From NCBI RefSeq assembly GCF_009498295.1, contig NZ_CP040813.1, forward strand, positions 3,355,001-3,419,000: a stretch of 64,000 bases of DNA, given 5' to 3'. The notes under the pieces were generated by a model. That model saw nothing but the letters and a program-made list of their open reading frames with translations. It ran no database searches and was not told the origin of the DNA. The stretch comes from Oceanihabitans sp. IOP_32 (lineage in GTDB: Bacteria; Bacteroidota; Bacteroidia; Flavobacteriales; Flavobacteriaceae). Every line of letters starts with the position of its first letter. Positions within the stretch are counted from its first letter, which is position 1. Below, piece after piece: positions 54,297 to 62,592 of this stretch. A program made the position numbers and the translations under genes.

Positions 54297-55058
54297 TTAA
54301 ATATCTAATTGCAAACCATCGTAAGCTAAGTGAACATTTTGTGGTAATGTTTTCTCTACTTCATCATGGAACCCTAAAAGATGGCTAATATGAGTAAAAT
54401 ACGCTTTTTCTGGTTTTACTTTTTCAACAAAGGCCAAAGCTTCATCTAGATTAAGATGTGAAATATGCGGTTCTATACGCAGCGCATTAAGAACTAGAAC
54501 TTTTAGATTCTTTAGTTTTTCAAGCTCTTGATCATCAACAGTCTTAATATCAGTTAAATACGCAAAATTATTAAATCTATACCCGTAAACTTGAACGAAA
54601 TAATGGTCGGCGTTAATAGGTATCACATCCATTCCTGACAAATTAAAGGGTTTGTTTTCTATGCTATTAGTAATTATTGTGGGCGATCCTGGGTATTTGT
54701 TTTCCTTAACAAAAATGTAGGCAAACCTGTTTTTTATGGATTCTATAACACGCTCATGTGCGTAAATTTGCATGTCCCCGTTCATATAACACAAGGGTCT
54801 AATATCGTCTATGCCAGCAACATGATCGGCATGTTCGTGAGTAAATAAAATACCGTTAATTTTCTCGCATCCGCAATTAAGCATTTGTTGCCTAAAGTCT
54901 GGACCGCAATCTATCACGTAAGCAAAATCGTTCCATTCAATTAGAACAGAAACTCGTAAGCGTTTATCTTTTGGATTATCACTTAAACAAACCGGATGCT
55001 TACACCCTATTACTGGAATACCCTGAGATGTACCTGTGCCAAGAAATGTGATTTTCAA
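54297..55058 (-). CDS. Metallo-beta-lactamase-fold hydrolase (PhnP-like)
   Basis: A 253-residue enzyme with the zinc motif FTHEHADHVAGID (His74, His76, Asp78, His79) and the N-terminal FLGTGTSQGIPVIGC typical of the PhnP/lactonase-like phosphodiesterase branch. NADHYFVQVYGYRF and LAFVEKVKPEKAYFTHISHLLGFH supply the later ligands. It is probably a cyclic phosphodiester or nucleotide hydrolase; the substrate is unknown. Confidence 0.87.
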   Translation of the reverse strand: MKITFLGTGTSQGIPVIGCKHPVCLSDNPKDKRLRVSVLIEWNDFAYVIDCGPDFRQQMLNCGCEKINGILFTHEHADHVAGIDDIRPLCYMNGDMQIYAHERVIESIKNRFAYIFVKENKYPGSPTIITNSIENKPFNLSGMDVIPINADHYFVQVYGYRFNNFAYLTDIKTVDDQELEKLKNLKVLVLNALRIEPHISHLNLDEALAFVEKVKPEKAYFTHISHLLGFHDEVEKTLPQNVHLAYDGLQLDI

Positions 55059-55117
55059 AATGCCATTTATTTAAACACAAAAATAAGCTTATTTTTTTAT
55101 TTGCTTTGGTTATTTGG

Positions 55118-55125
55118 TATCTTTG
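55118..55125 (+). promoter_or_regulatory. Bacteroidota -7 promoter box candidate
   Basis: TATCTTTG fits the TAnnTTTG consensus and lies 30 bp before the ATG of the 491-residue protein. A -33 box is not clear. Confidence 0.5.
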
Positions 55126-55154
55126 TGTATATCAGTAATCACTAAAACAAACAA

Positions 55155-56630
55155 ATGGAAATCACCCTTAAAGGAGATAAAAAGTTTGATGATGTACCTT
55201 CATTAAAAACTAAAGCTTTACGTATAAATTTAAACGAAAATATTTATGGTTCTTTTGCCGAGATTGGTGCTGGACAAGAAACCTGTCGTCATTTTTTTAG
55301 AGCTGGCGGGGCTTCTGGAACTATCGCGAAAGCCATGTCTGCTTATGATAAAGATTTTAGTGATGCCGTTTATGGTATAGAAGACGATAAGCGTTACGTT
55401 ACAGAATCTCGTTTGCGCAAAATGTTGGCCTACGAGATGGAACTGATTGAGCAACGTATTAAGAGAGATAAACACCCGAATAAAATATTCTTTTCTTATG
55501 CCAATACCGTAGCAACAATAGATTTTGCTAAAAAATTTAAAGGACACGGCTGGGTAGGTATTAAGTATCAAATAGACCCTAAGGGCGGTTATAACGATAT
55601 CATTCTTCATATTCGTTTTAAAGAAACAGATACACGATTACAGCAAGAAACATTAGGAGCTTTGGGTACTAACCTTATTTATGGAGCGTTTTACAAGTAC
55701 AACGAGCCAAAAAAATTATTGAGGTACCTCTACGATAACCTAGATAAAGATCAATTAGAAATCGATACGATTAACTTCTCTGGCCCTATTTTTAAAGATG
55801 TCGATAACCGATTAATGAGCCTACAATTGGTGAAAAACGGAATGACCGATGCGGTTATGTTTGGCCCCGATGGCAATAATGTACTTCCGGCCAGAGTGTT
55901 TTACAAAAAAAATATTTTAGCCTTACGCGGAAGTTTCAGGCCTGTTACGAGGGTGAATATGGCTATGTACAAGAAGTCTTACGAGATGTTTGTTAAACAG
56001 AATAAAGTAAATGCCGATAATACCGAAGTCGTTTTCGAGATCACCTTGTCTAACTTGCGTGCGGAAGGTGAAATAGACGAACAGGATTTTATGGATCGAG
56101 CCGATTTATTATGCTCACTTGGGCAGTCGGTAATGATTTCCAATTTTCAGGAATACTATAAAGTCGTTGAATATTTTTCGCGTTACACCAAAGCTAGAAT
56201 GGGTTTAGTTATGGGCGTTAATAATTTAATTGAAATTTTCGACGAGAAATATTATCGCCATTTAAGCGGCGGTATTCTGGAGGCTTTCGGCAAATTATTC
56301 TTTAAAGATATTAAAGTGTATTTATATCCGATGATGGATCCTGAAACAGGAGAATTGATTACTAGCGAAAATTTAAAAGTACACCCACGTATGAAAGAAC
56401 TTTACAAGTTTTTTAAATACAACGGTAAAGTAGTCGATATTAAAGATTACGATACCAGTATCATGAATGTTTTCTCTAGAGACATCCTTAATAAAATTGA
56501 AAGTGGAGAACGTGGTTGGGAAGATATGGTGCCTGAAGGTACAGCCGATTTAATTAAAGACTATAGGCTTTTTGGCTATTCTCGAAAACCTTTAAAACCC
56601 TTAACCCTTAAAAAAAGAACAAAAAAATAG
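55155..56630 (+). CDS. Conserved 491-residue cytoplasmic protein, function unknown
   Basis: A soluble protein without signal or membrane segment. It starts MEITLKGDKKFDDVPSLKTKALRINLNENIYGSFAEIGAGQE. I recall near-identical sequences throughout Flavobacteriia and related bacteria, where labels such as nicotinate-nucleotide adenylyltransferase or TonB receptor are attached without visible support. This sequence has no beta-barrel or HIGH-type nucleotidyl motif. A conserved cysteine in GQETCRHFFRAGGASGTIAK and acidic patches in GTNLIYGAFYKYN and DKFTRADLLCSLGQ-like helices suggest an enzyme, but none is assigned. A terminator lies 23 bp downstream. Confidence 0.75.
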   Translation: MEITLKGDKKFDDVPSLKTKALRINLNENIYGSFAEIGAGQETCRHFFRAGGASGTIAKAMSAYDKDFSDAVYGIEDDKRYVTESRLRKMLAYEMELIEQRIKRDKHPNKIFFSYANTVATIDFAKKFKGHGWVGIKYQIDPKGGYNDIILHIRFKETDTRLQQETLGALGTNLIYGAFYKYNEPKKLLRYLYDNLDKDQLEIDTINFSGPIFKDVDNRLMSLQLVKNGMTDAVMFGPDGNNVLPARVFYKKNILALRGSFRPVTRVNMAMYKKSYEMFVKQNKVNADNTEVVFEITLSNLRAEGEIDEQDFMDRADLLCSLGQSVMISNFQEYYKVVEYFSRYTKARMGLVMGVNNLIEIFDEKYYRHLSGGILEAFGKLFFKDIKVYLYPMMDPETGELITSENLKVHPRMKELYKFFKYNGKVVDIKDYDTSIMNVFSRDILNKIESGERGWEDMVPEGTADLIKDYRLFGYSRKPLKPLTLKKRTKK

Positions 56631-56652
56631 GATTTTTATAATCTATAAAATC

Positions 56653-56684
56653 GAGGCACTATTACTAAAATAGCGCCTCTTTTT
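56653..56684 (+). terminator. Rho-independent terminator
   Basis: Stem GAGGCACTATT / AATAGCGCCTC (one mismatch, 56653-56663 and 56669-56679) followed by TTTTTG, ending the 491-residue gene. Confidence 0.82.
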
Positions 56685-56703
56685 GTTTGCATACAAGCAC
56701 ACT

Positions 56704-56810
56704 TACCCCAAAATCTGCGCCGCGTGGTCTTTTGTTTTAACTTTGTCAATAACGCGTTCCACTAGTCCGTTTTCATCAATAATGAACGTTTTTCTGTGAA
56801 TGCCATCAAA
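56704..56810 (-). pseudogene. left 107-bp copy of the bcp 3' end
   Basis: A 107-bp block 105/107 identical to 61958-62064, the last 35 codons of bcp plus its stop. Here it encodes the end of the Bcp protein (VERVIDKVKTKDHAAQILG, TAA stop) but has no upstream part. The two copies are in direct orientation and bound the accessory segment. From 56811 to 57115 nothing coding was seen. Confidence 0.9.
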
Positions 56811-57169
56811 AGTCCCAATCATTAATTAACGAAATTCAATAATATAGATAAAGCCGTGATTTTTATGTAAAATGGTATCGTATGAAAAACGATAAAAATG
56901 GTTAAACTCATTACCGAAGACACATATACTCATAGACTGATTTTCATTATCAAGAACTTATAAACTTAGCAAATTAATAACGAAAAATTGAGAAAAGTGC
57001 ACCAAACAGAGCTGAAAGTTAAAAATAAACAAGAAAAATAGACTGTATTTTAAAAATTTCTTTTTAAATTACAAGTCGTTAGAAAACCCAAATCTATAGT
57101 TATATAAAAAAAATCTGGAATGTCTAGTTTTGTTGGTACGTTTTTAAGTGAATAAATTAACTTAGCAAA

Positions 57170-57442
57170 ATGGGTAGAATAGTTTATGATCAAAGTTTTA
57201 AAAAAACCTTAGTAGAATTGTTAAATTCAGGTAAATCTGTAAAGGATCTCACGAAAGAGTTTGGGGTTAGTCAAGCTTCCATCCATAGATGGGACAAAGA
57301 GTTTAATACAACAACTTCACAAGATAACAGCCAATCAGAAATGCTTAAAATTAAGGCCTTAGAAAAGGAATTAAAGGATGTAAAGTTAGAGCGTGATATA
57401 TTAAAAAAGGCGGTAAGCATCTTTTCCAAGAGCGACAAGTAA
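57170..57442 (+). CDS. IS3-family transposase OrfA (HTH)
   Basis: A 90-residue protein with an HTH (KTLVELLNSGKSVKDLTKEFGVSQASIHRWDKEF) and a leucine-zipper helix (LKIKALEKELKDVKLERDILKKAVSIF). A slippery A-AAA-AAG run at 57403-57409 lies near its end; slipping back one base there joins it to OrfB without a stop. Confidence 0.92.
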   Translation: MGRIVYDQSFKKTLVELLNSGKSVKDLTKEFGVSQASIHRWDKEFNTTTSQDNSQSEMLKIKALEKELKDVKLERDILKKAVSIFSKSDK

Positions 57443-57489
57443 TATACCGGTTTATTAAACTTAATACTGGTCTATTTCCTGTTGAAAAG

Positions 57490-58329
57490 ATGTGTAAGTG
57501 CATGAGAGTTAGTAAAAATAGCTATTACACTTGGCTACGTGTTGGACAATATAAAGGTCAGAAAAGTTCTGTTTCTCATTTAAAATCAAGGGTTATAGCT
57601 ATTTTTAACGATAGCAAACAAATTTATGGCAGTTTACGTATCCAAAAATCATTGGAACGTGAGGGCATTGTTTACTCAAGGTCCTATATCGCTTTAATTA
57701 TGAAATCACTGGGTTTAAGGAGCGTACTAAGCAAAAAGTTTAGAGTTTGTACAACCGACTCTAATCATACTTTTGCTCTAGCAGACAATATGCTAAACAG
57801 AAACTTTAAAAGCACAAAGTTAGGCGAAAAATGGGTTTCAGACATTACCTACATAAAAGTTGGTGGTCAATGGAATTACCTTACAACTATTTTAGATTTA
57901 GCAGATAGAAAAATAGTATCCTGGGTATTGACTGAAAATATGGATACTGAAAACACCGTTTACAAAGCTTGGTTACAAGCTAGAAAGAATAGGGATATAA
58001 CTAACAATCATATTTTTCATTCCGATAGAGGCGTACAATATGCGTCGAATAAAATGACCAGCGTTTTAAACTCTAGTAAGAAAATAACGCAAAGTATGAG
58101 CAGGAAAGGGAACTGCTGGGATAACGCTGTTGCAGAGAGCCTATTTAAAACAATAAAATACGAATGTACAAATAGATATGTTTTCAATTACTATTTAGAC
58201 GCTTACAAAGTTATTGAACAGTACATTAAATGGTATAATTGTAAAAGACTTCATTCCGCTTTAGACTATAAATCTCCAATGGAAATGGAAGCAGAATTAA
58301 TAATGAAAAACAATAAAAATGTAGCTTAA
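57490..58329 (+). CDS. IS3-family transposase OrfB (DDE integrase core)
   Basis: A 279-residue rve-type integrase from ATG 57490. DDE residues are in WVSDITYIKVGG (Asp), FHSDRGVQYAS (Asp) and NAVAESLFKTIKYE (Glu). The frame is open from 57409, so the active product is probably the OrfAB fusion made by -1 frameshifting. The copy is intact. Confidence 0.94.
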   Translation: MCKCMRVSKNSYYTWLRVGQYKGQKSSVSHLKSRVIAIFNDSKQIYGSLRIQKSLEREGIVYSRSYIALIMKSLGLRSVLSKKFRVCTTDSNHTFALADNMLNRNFKSTKLGEKWVSDITYIKVGGQWNYLTTILDLADRKIVSWVLTENMDTENTVYKAWLQARKNRDITNNHIFHSDRGVQYASNKMTSVLNSSKKITQSMSRKGNCWDNAVAESLFKTIKYECTNRYVFNYYLDAYKVIEQYIKWYNCKRLHSALDYKSPMEMEAELIMKNNKNVA

Positions 58330-58436
58330 AAAATAGTACCAAATTTATTAGGTAGTCCAAAAACTTTGGTTTTAACTAGATTAGCCCCAATAAGTTCGTT
58401 GTATTATTTTAAATTTAAAAACAGTATATTTTAGAC

Positions 58437-58898
58437 ATGAAATCAAAAATTTTATTTTTCTTAATTTTAAATGTCCATTTTCTCAGTTTTGCTCAAGAAT
58501 ATAATAATTCAAAATATTATAAACTCTATAAAGGTGGAGAAAAAATATTGAGACCTGTTATCTACGTACTTAATGATTGTACAAACGATTTACAAAAAAC
58601 AGAAGGTGGAGAAATTGTTTTTAAAATTGATAATCAAATATTTATATACAAACCTATTAAGCATAAAAAAGTTAGCTTATCACTTAATGAATTTAAAAAA
58701 ATTGAATTTAATAAAGTAGAAACGCTAATAGATTTGGAATATCAAGAGTATTTAAAGGTATCTAATAAAATTATGAATGAAAAAGGTTTCAAACCTCCTG
58801 CACCCATTAACCATTCAATATTGAAAATTATTGTTGTTTCAAAAAAGGAAAATAATATTGTAACTTATGAAACTGATTGGTTGTATTCTAAGTTTTAA
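58437..58898 (+). CDS. Exported protein of unknown function
   Basis: A 153-residue protein with a signal peptide (ILFFLILNVHFLSFAQ). The mature part is lysine-rich with no recognised family. It lies 77 bp after the IS3 element. Its stop is followed in the same frame by the 5'-truncated fragment 58899-59510, so it may be one half of a broken gene or an immunity-type protein beside a lost toxin. Confidence 0.55.
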   Translation: MKSKILFFLILNVHFLSFAQEYNNSKYYKLYKGGEKILRPVIYVLNDCTNDLQKTEGGEIVFKIDNQIFIYKPIKHKKVSLSLNEFKKIEFNKVETLIDLEYQEYLKVSNKIMNEKGFKPPAPINHSILKIIVVSKKENNIVTYETDWLYSKF

Positions 58899-59510
58899 GG
58901 TATAAGTAGCGAAACAATAAATGCTGCCTACACCGCGGAATATAACGCCAATACAGTAAGATGGGTTTGGACACCAAATGGTAATAATAGATATGTCAAT
59001 TATTTTGACTCAAGAACTAGTAGCGGTAAAAGAGGCCCTACTTATTCAGGAAATCAAAGAAATTATTCTGATAATAATGATGACGTAGGAGACCAATTGC
59101 CTTGTCTTTTTGGACAAGTAAAAATTGGCTACGATTGTGTGAAGATTTTGGAAGATGAGGATCATATTTTTAATGAGCTTACAAACCCATGTGCAAAAGA
59201 TATTTTTTCTGAAATAGAAAACGCATTATTCATAGAACAATATATGGGACAATATGTAGGTGCAATTGGCTATTCTTTATATGAGTGGGATAAAGAATAT
59301 GGTACTGGTGGAAGCCTTGGTTGGAGCTATTATAAATCTATGGCTTGGGGAGGTTTATTTCAAACAGATCCCAATACGGGCTTAATAACATCAGAAACGG
59401 ATGCATTTAAAGAATTAGAACCTAATGCAAACAATAGACAAGATATTGCAGATATAGTAGTTAACGAACTTAAAAATAATAGTGATGCGAAAGGAACGAA
59501 ATGTAATTAG
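58899..59510 (+). pseudogene. 5'-truncated protein fragment
   Basis: The frame is open for 203 codons directly after the stop of the previous gene, but has no start codon before Met at 59097's region (none usable; first residues read ISSETINAAYTAEYNANTVR). The protein-like text continues WVWTPNGNNRYVNYFDSRTS and later GYSLYEWDKEYGTGGSLGWSYYKSMAWGG. The N-terminal part is missing, so it is the tail of a larger protein. The style (Asn/Gly-rich, aromatic) resembles C-terminal ends of secreted polymorphic toxins, but no family is recognised. Confidence 0.5.
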
Positions 59511-60177
59511 ATTTTTTATAGTTTTAGCCTTTTTGTTAAATGTTTCAAGATTGCCTGCACAACAAAAAATTAATGGCAAATATTCCATGGTTGATGGAAC
59601 AGGATATTTTTGGACAGACTATACTTTTGACATAAATAGCACATTTACTTTTGAAGAAGGCGGAGACTTAGGGACAGAGTCTTATGGGCAAGGTCATTAT
59701 ACTATAAAGAATGATAGTTTATTTTTAAATTATGATTTAACTGAGTTAAAAGAAGAAAGCTATTTTAAAGCAAAGAAATATTATAATTTTAAAGATTCAA
59801 TTCAAATTAAATTAAACATTTATAATTATAACCATGAGCCATTATATAATATGCAGGTTTATGCTTTCCCTAAACGTAAATCGACCGAATCTGATAAAAA
59901 TGGGCTAGCGGTTCTAAAATTTAAAAAAGAGAAGCGAAAAGATAAATTAGAAATCCATATTGATGGGGAGTTTTTAGCGAAACAGATTATCTATTTAGAT
60001 TTTGATATAAATTATAATATCGATGTTTTTATGAACGAATCTGTAATTCAGGGTTTTGGACATCCAGAAGCAATAAAAAATCAAATTGACAGATTTAAAA
60101 TTATCGAAATTTCTGAAAAATATATTAGGCTTGAAAACAATAATAAAGAAATAAAACTGATTAAAATGTTGCAATAA
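59485..60177 (+). CDS. Exported protein of unknown function
   Basis: A 230-residue protein with a signal peptide (FFIVLAFLLNVSRLPAQQ). A first beta domain (YSMVDGTGYFWTDYTFDINSTFTFEEGGDLG...YTIKNDSLFLNYD) resembles small secreted sandwich domains of Bacteroidota; the second half has KLNIYNYNHEPLYNMQVYAFPKRKSTESDKNGLAVL, like a carboxypeptidase-regulatory or CNA-B beta unit. It overlaps the previous fragment by 26 bp. GTG 59482 is an alternative start. Confidence 0.6.
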   Translation: MRKERNVIRFFIVLAFLLNVSRLPAQQKINGKYSMVDGTGYFWTDYTFDINSTFTFEEGGDLGTESYGQGHYTIKNDSLFLNYDLTELKEESYFKAKKYYNFKDSIQIKLNIYNYNHEPLYNMQVYAFPKRKSTESDKNGLAVLKFKKEKRKDKLEIHIDGEFLAKQIIYLDFDINYNIDVFMNESVIQGFGHPEAIKNQIDRFKIIEISEKYIRLENNNKEIKLIKMLQ

Positions 60178-60290
60178 GCACGAACCTTTATAATTAAATA
60201 ATCAGCTCTTAGAAATTATAGAACGAGTTGATTACTATTTGGTTTAGTAGTATTTGTGAGTAATTCTGGGTCAGGTTAATTTCTTGGGGA

Positions 60291-60438
60291 TTAAGCAAAT
60301 AATTTGTGCAATCTAAAGAGGAAAAAAGTGGTATCTGTTACACCTCTTAAGTTAGCTCTAAATAATTTGATCTTTGCATTAAAAGACTCTGCATTAGCAT
60401 TTGTACTTCTGTTAGAGTTTATCCAAAATTTTGTGTTT
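60291..60438 (-). pseudogene. C-terminal remnant of an ISL3-type (ISAon1-like) transposase
   Basis: The minus strand encodes KNTKFWINSNRSTNANAESF and goes on NAKIKLFRANLRGVTDTTFF to FLFRLHKLFA and a stop at 60291. This is the conserved tail of a transposase group common in Bacteroidota. The frame is cut at the left end of the IS256 element at 60439, so the rest of the gene is missing. Confidence 0.8.
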
Positions 60439-61730
60439 TTGAAAAATAATTTCAAAATTCATAGGTTAAAATAATATTGATTATAACCTGTTTGGAAAAC
60501 AAATATACAATTGATTGTAAATTTGGCCCCATTTAAATCGGGTTTTCTTCCATTTTTTACTGATACTTTGAGCTGCTAAATATATTGATTTCAGGGCTGC
60601 ATCATCATTTGGAAAGACTTTTTTGTTACGTGTATATTTTCTTAAACTGGCATTAAAACTCTCAATGATATTGGTCGTATATATGAGTTTTCTAATCTCT
60701 TTTGGGTAGTTTAAGAAGACGGTTAAATTGTCCCAATTGTTTTCCCACGACTGTACGGCAGAGAGATATTTATCTTCCCAGTTTTGTTTAAATACTTCAA
60801 AAGCCTCTAAAGCAAATTTCTCATTATCGGCTTGATAAATAGCTTTAATATCGACCATAATTGGCTTACGGTCTTTATAGCTCACGTATTTTAATGAGTT
60901 TCTAATTTGATGTACGATACATATTTGACGAATACTATCTGGAAAAATAGCTTCTACAGCTTTATCCAATCCAGAGAGGTTGTCGGAACACAGAAAGAAG
61001 ATGTCTTTTACGCCTCGAGAGCGCAGATCGTCTAAAATGGACATCCAGGCAGCTGCTTTTTCTGTTTCTACAATACTCATGTTCAAAATATCTTGTTGCC
61101 CTTCGGTATTTACCCCTAAAACTATCATACAGGCTTTAGAGATCACCTTGCCTTCCTGACGTATTTTATAATGAATAGCATCTATCCAAACTATGGGATA
61201 TACATCTTCTAAAGGACTGTTCTGCCAATGTTTGATGTCTTCCAATAATTGATTGGTGATAATGGATACCTGTGATGTGGAATACTGCACTCCATAGGTG
61301 CTTTCGATAAAATCAATAATATCGCTATTGCTCATGCCTTTGGCGTAAAGCAATTGAATACAATCTTCTAATTCTTGACTGATGGATTGATGTTTGGGAA
61401 CAATAACCGGCTCAAAGCTGGCTTGACGGTCTCTGGGTATTTTGATACGTTGCTCTCCATTGTGAGTCTTGATGGTCTTCTCTGAAAAGCCGTTACGCTG
61501 GTTGTTCTCAATTACCGGACTACCTTTTTGATACCCTAAGTGGGCGGTCATCTCAGCTTTCAAAAGCGATTCAATACCACGTTTAAGCAACTGTTCCTTG
61601 ACATGGTCAAAGTCCTCCTTGTTGCTGATTTTGCCTATCAAGGCGTCTAATTGTTTTTCTAATTCTGAGTTCATAAAATAAAAATTTAAAAGTAAATTTT
61701 TTGCCTATGAATTTCAAAATCATTTTTCAA
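60439..61730 (-). mobile_element. IS256-family insertion sequence
   Basis: About 1292 bp with imperfect inverted ends: TTGAAAAATAATTTCAAAAT at the left and, reverse-complemented, TTGAAAAATGATTTTGAAAT at the right; both go on with TCATAGG. It contains one transposase. The 8-bp target duplication typical of the family is not seen, as the flanks differ. The left flank is a transposase remnant and the right flank is unrelated, so a deletion or recombination has likely occurred. Confidence 0.85.
60481..61674 (-). CDS. IS256-family transposase (mutator type)
   Basis: A 397-residue transposase with the DDE core: VWIDAIHYKIR (Asp), CSDNLSGLDKAVEAIFPD (Asp) and TTNIIESFNASLRKYTRNKKVFPNDDAALKSIYLA (Glu within NIIES...). 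The N-terminal part has the helical KGMSNSDIIDFIESTYGVQYSTSQVS HTH. Full-length and apparently intact. Confidence 0.95.
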   Translation of the reverse strand: MNSELEKQLDALIGKISNKEDFDHVKEQLLKRGIESLLKAEMTAHLGYQKGSPVIENNQRNGFSEKTIKTHNGEQRIKIPRDRQASFEPVIVPKHQSISQELEDCIQLLYAKGMSNSDIIDFIESTYGVQYSTSQVSIITNQLLEDIKHWQNSPLEDVYPIVWIDAIHYKIRQEGKVISKACMIVLGVNTEGQQDILNMSIVETEKAAAWMSILDDLRSRGVKDIFFLCSDNLSGLDKAVEAIFPDSIRQICIVHQIRNSLKYVSYKDRKPIMVDIKAIYQADNEKFALEAFEVFKQNWEDKYLSAVQSWENNWDNLTVFLNYPKEIRKLIYTTNIIESFNASLRKYTRNKKVFPNDDAALKSIYLAAQSISKKWKKTRFKWGQIYNQLYICFPNRL

Positions 61731-61956
61731 CTAACTAAGAGCAAAAACATAAAATAGTTTACAGTCCCGATAATTATGAACTATACAAAGTAGCAGTAAC
61801 TGTTGTTGCTCATTAATAAATACAAGCCACAACTCTAATTCTTCCTTTAAAAAGGTAGTTGTAATTTAAACTCTGTCCGATTCATTTTTTATCCATTCCA
61901 AAATCATTCGAAACTTGTTTTCGACTGATTTTGGAATGCGATCTATTATAAACCCA
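61731..61956. other. flank between IS256 and bcp with a coding remnant and a hairpin
   Basis: On the plus strand 61739-61816 encodes a 25-residue protein-like tail (EQKHKIVYSPDNYELYKVAV then TVVAH and a stop), cut by the IS end. A 12-bp perfect inverted repeat ATTCCAAAATCA / TGATTTTGGAAT (about 61897-61940) forms a hairpin before the bcp stop. It lacks a good T run for a bcp terminator and may be an element end. Confidence 0.4.
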
Positions 61957-62409
61957 CTACCCCAATATCTGCGCCGCGTGGTCTTTTGTTTTAACTTTGT
62001 CAATAACCCGTTCCACTAGTCCGTTTTCATCAATAATGAACGTTTTTCTGTGAATGCCATCAAATTCCTTACCCATAAACTTTTTAGGGCCCCAAACGCC
62101 AAAAGTATTAATTACGGTTTTGTCTTCATCGGCTAACAAAGGAAAGGGGAAATCGTGTTTATTCTTAAAATTGGACTGTTTTTTAGCAGAATCGGCACTT
62201 ACGCCCAGCAATTCATAGCCTTTTTCTTTTAAAACATCATAGTTGTCTCTTAAATTACAAGCCTCGGCAGTACAACCTGGTGTGCTGGCTCTTGGGTAAA
62301 AAAACACAATAAGCTTTTTACCTTTATAATCCTTTAAATTAATACGGTTGCCTTGTTCATCTAAAGCTTCAAAATTTGGCACCTTATCGCCTACTTTTAA
62401 TGTATTCAT
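61957..62409 (-). CDS. bcp: Thioredoxin-dependent thiol peroxidase (Bcp/PrxQ)
   Basis: A 150-residue peroxiredoxin: FFYPRASTPGCTAEACNLRDNYD holds the peroxidatic Cys46 and the second Cys51 of the atypical 2-Cys Bcp type, followed by LLGVSADSAKKQSNFKNKHDFPFPLLADEDK. It reduces hydroperoxides with thioredoxin. Its last 107 bp are repeated at the left edge of the accessory segment. Confidence 0.94.
   Translation of the reverse strand: MNTLKVGDKVPNFEALDEQGNRINLKDYKGKKLIVFFYPRASTPGCTAEACNLRDNYDVLKEKGYELLGVSADSAKKQSNFKNKHDFPFPLLADEDKTVINTFGVWGPKKFMGKEFDGIHRKTFIIDENGLVERVIDKVKTKDHAAQILG
61958..62064 (-). repeat. right 107-bp copy of the bcp 3' end (direct repeat)
   Basis: The block is 105/107 identical to 56704-56810 and in the same orientation, with two substitutions. 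In this copy it belongs to the intact bcp gene. The pair encloses the IS3/IS256 accessory segment as att sites or a duplication would. Confidence 0.9.
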
Positions 62410-62592
62410 ATGTTTTTAAATTTAGTTATTAATAACTCGCTTTTTAGTGTTCGACTGAAAAATCATTTTCTGATTTAAAATTTCGCTACACACTTTCATA
62501 TTGCTTAACTTTGTTAGTAAAGTTATTGTTTTGATTAATTGTATTAAATAAGTCAAAACGATAACGTAGAATTCATGTAAAAATACAACCCA

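Larger units (their letters stand above)
57116..58359 (+). mobile_element. IS3-family insertion sequence
   Basis: About 1244 bp between imperfect inverted ends: left TGGAATGTCTAGTTTTGTTG (from 57116) and right, reverse-complemented, TGGACTACCTAATAAATTTG (to 58359), both continuing GTAC. It carries orfA and orfB in overlapping frames. No short target duplication is obvious at the flanks (ATC left, AAA right), so one end may be rearranged. Confidence 0.85.

Noticed and set aside
57443-57489. Separate, independent orfB without link to orfA
   Set aside because: The frame before the OrfB ATG is open back to the slippery site, so the fusion product is the better explanation.
61897-61940. Rho-independent terminator for bcp
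   Set aside because: The hairpin is clear but on the bcp strand it is not followed by a T run; it was recorded as a hairpin only.
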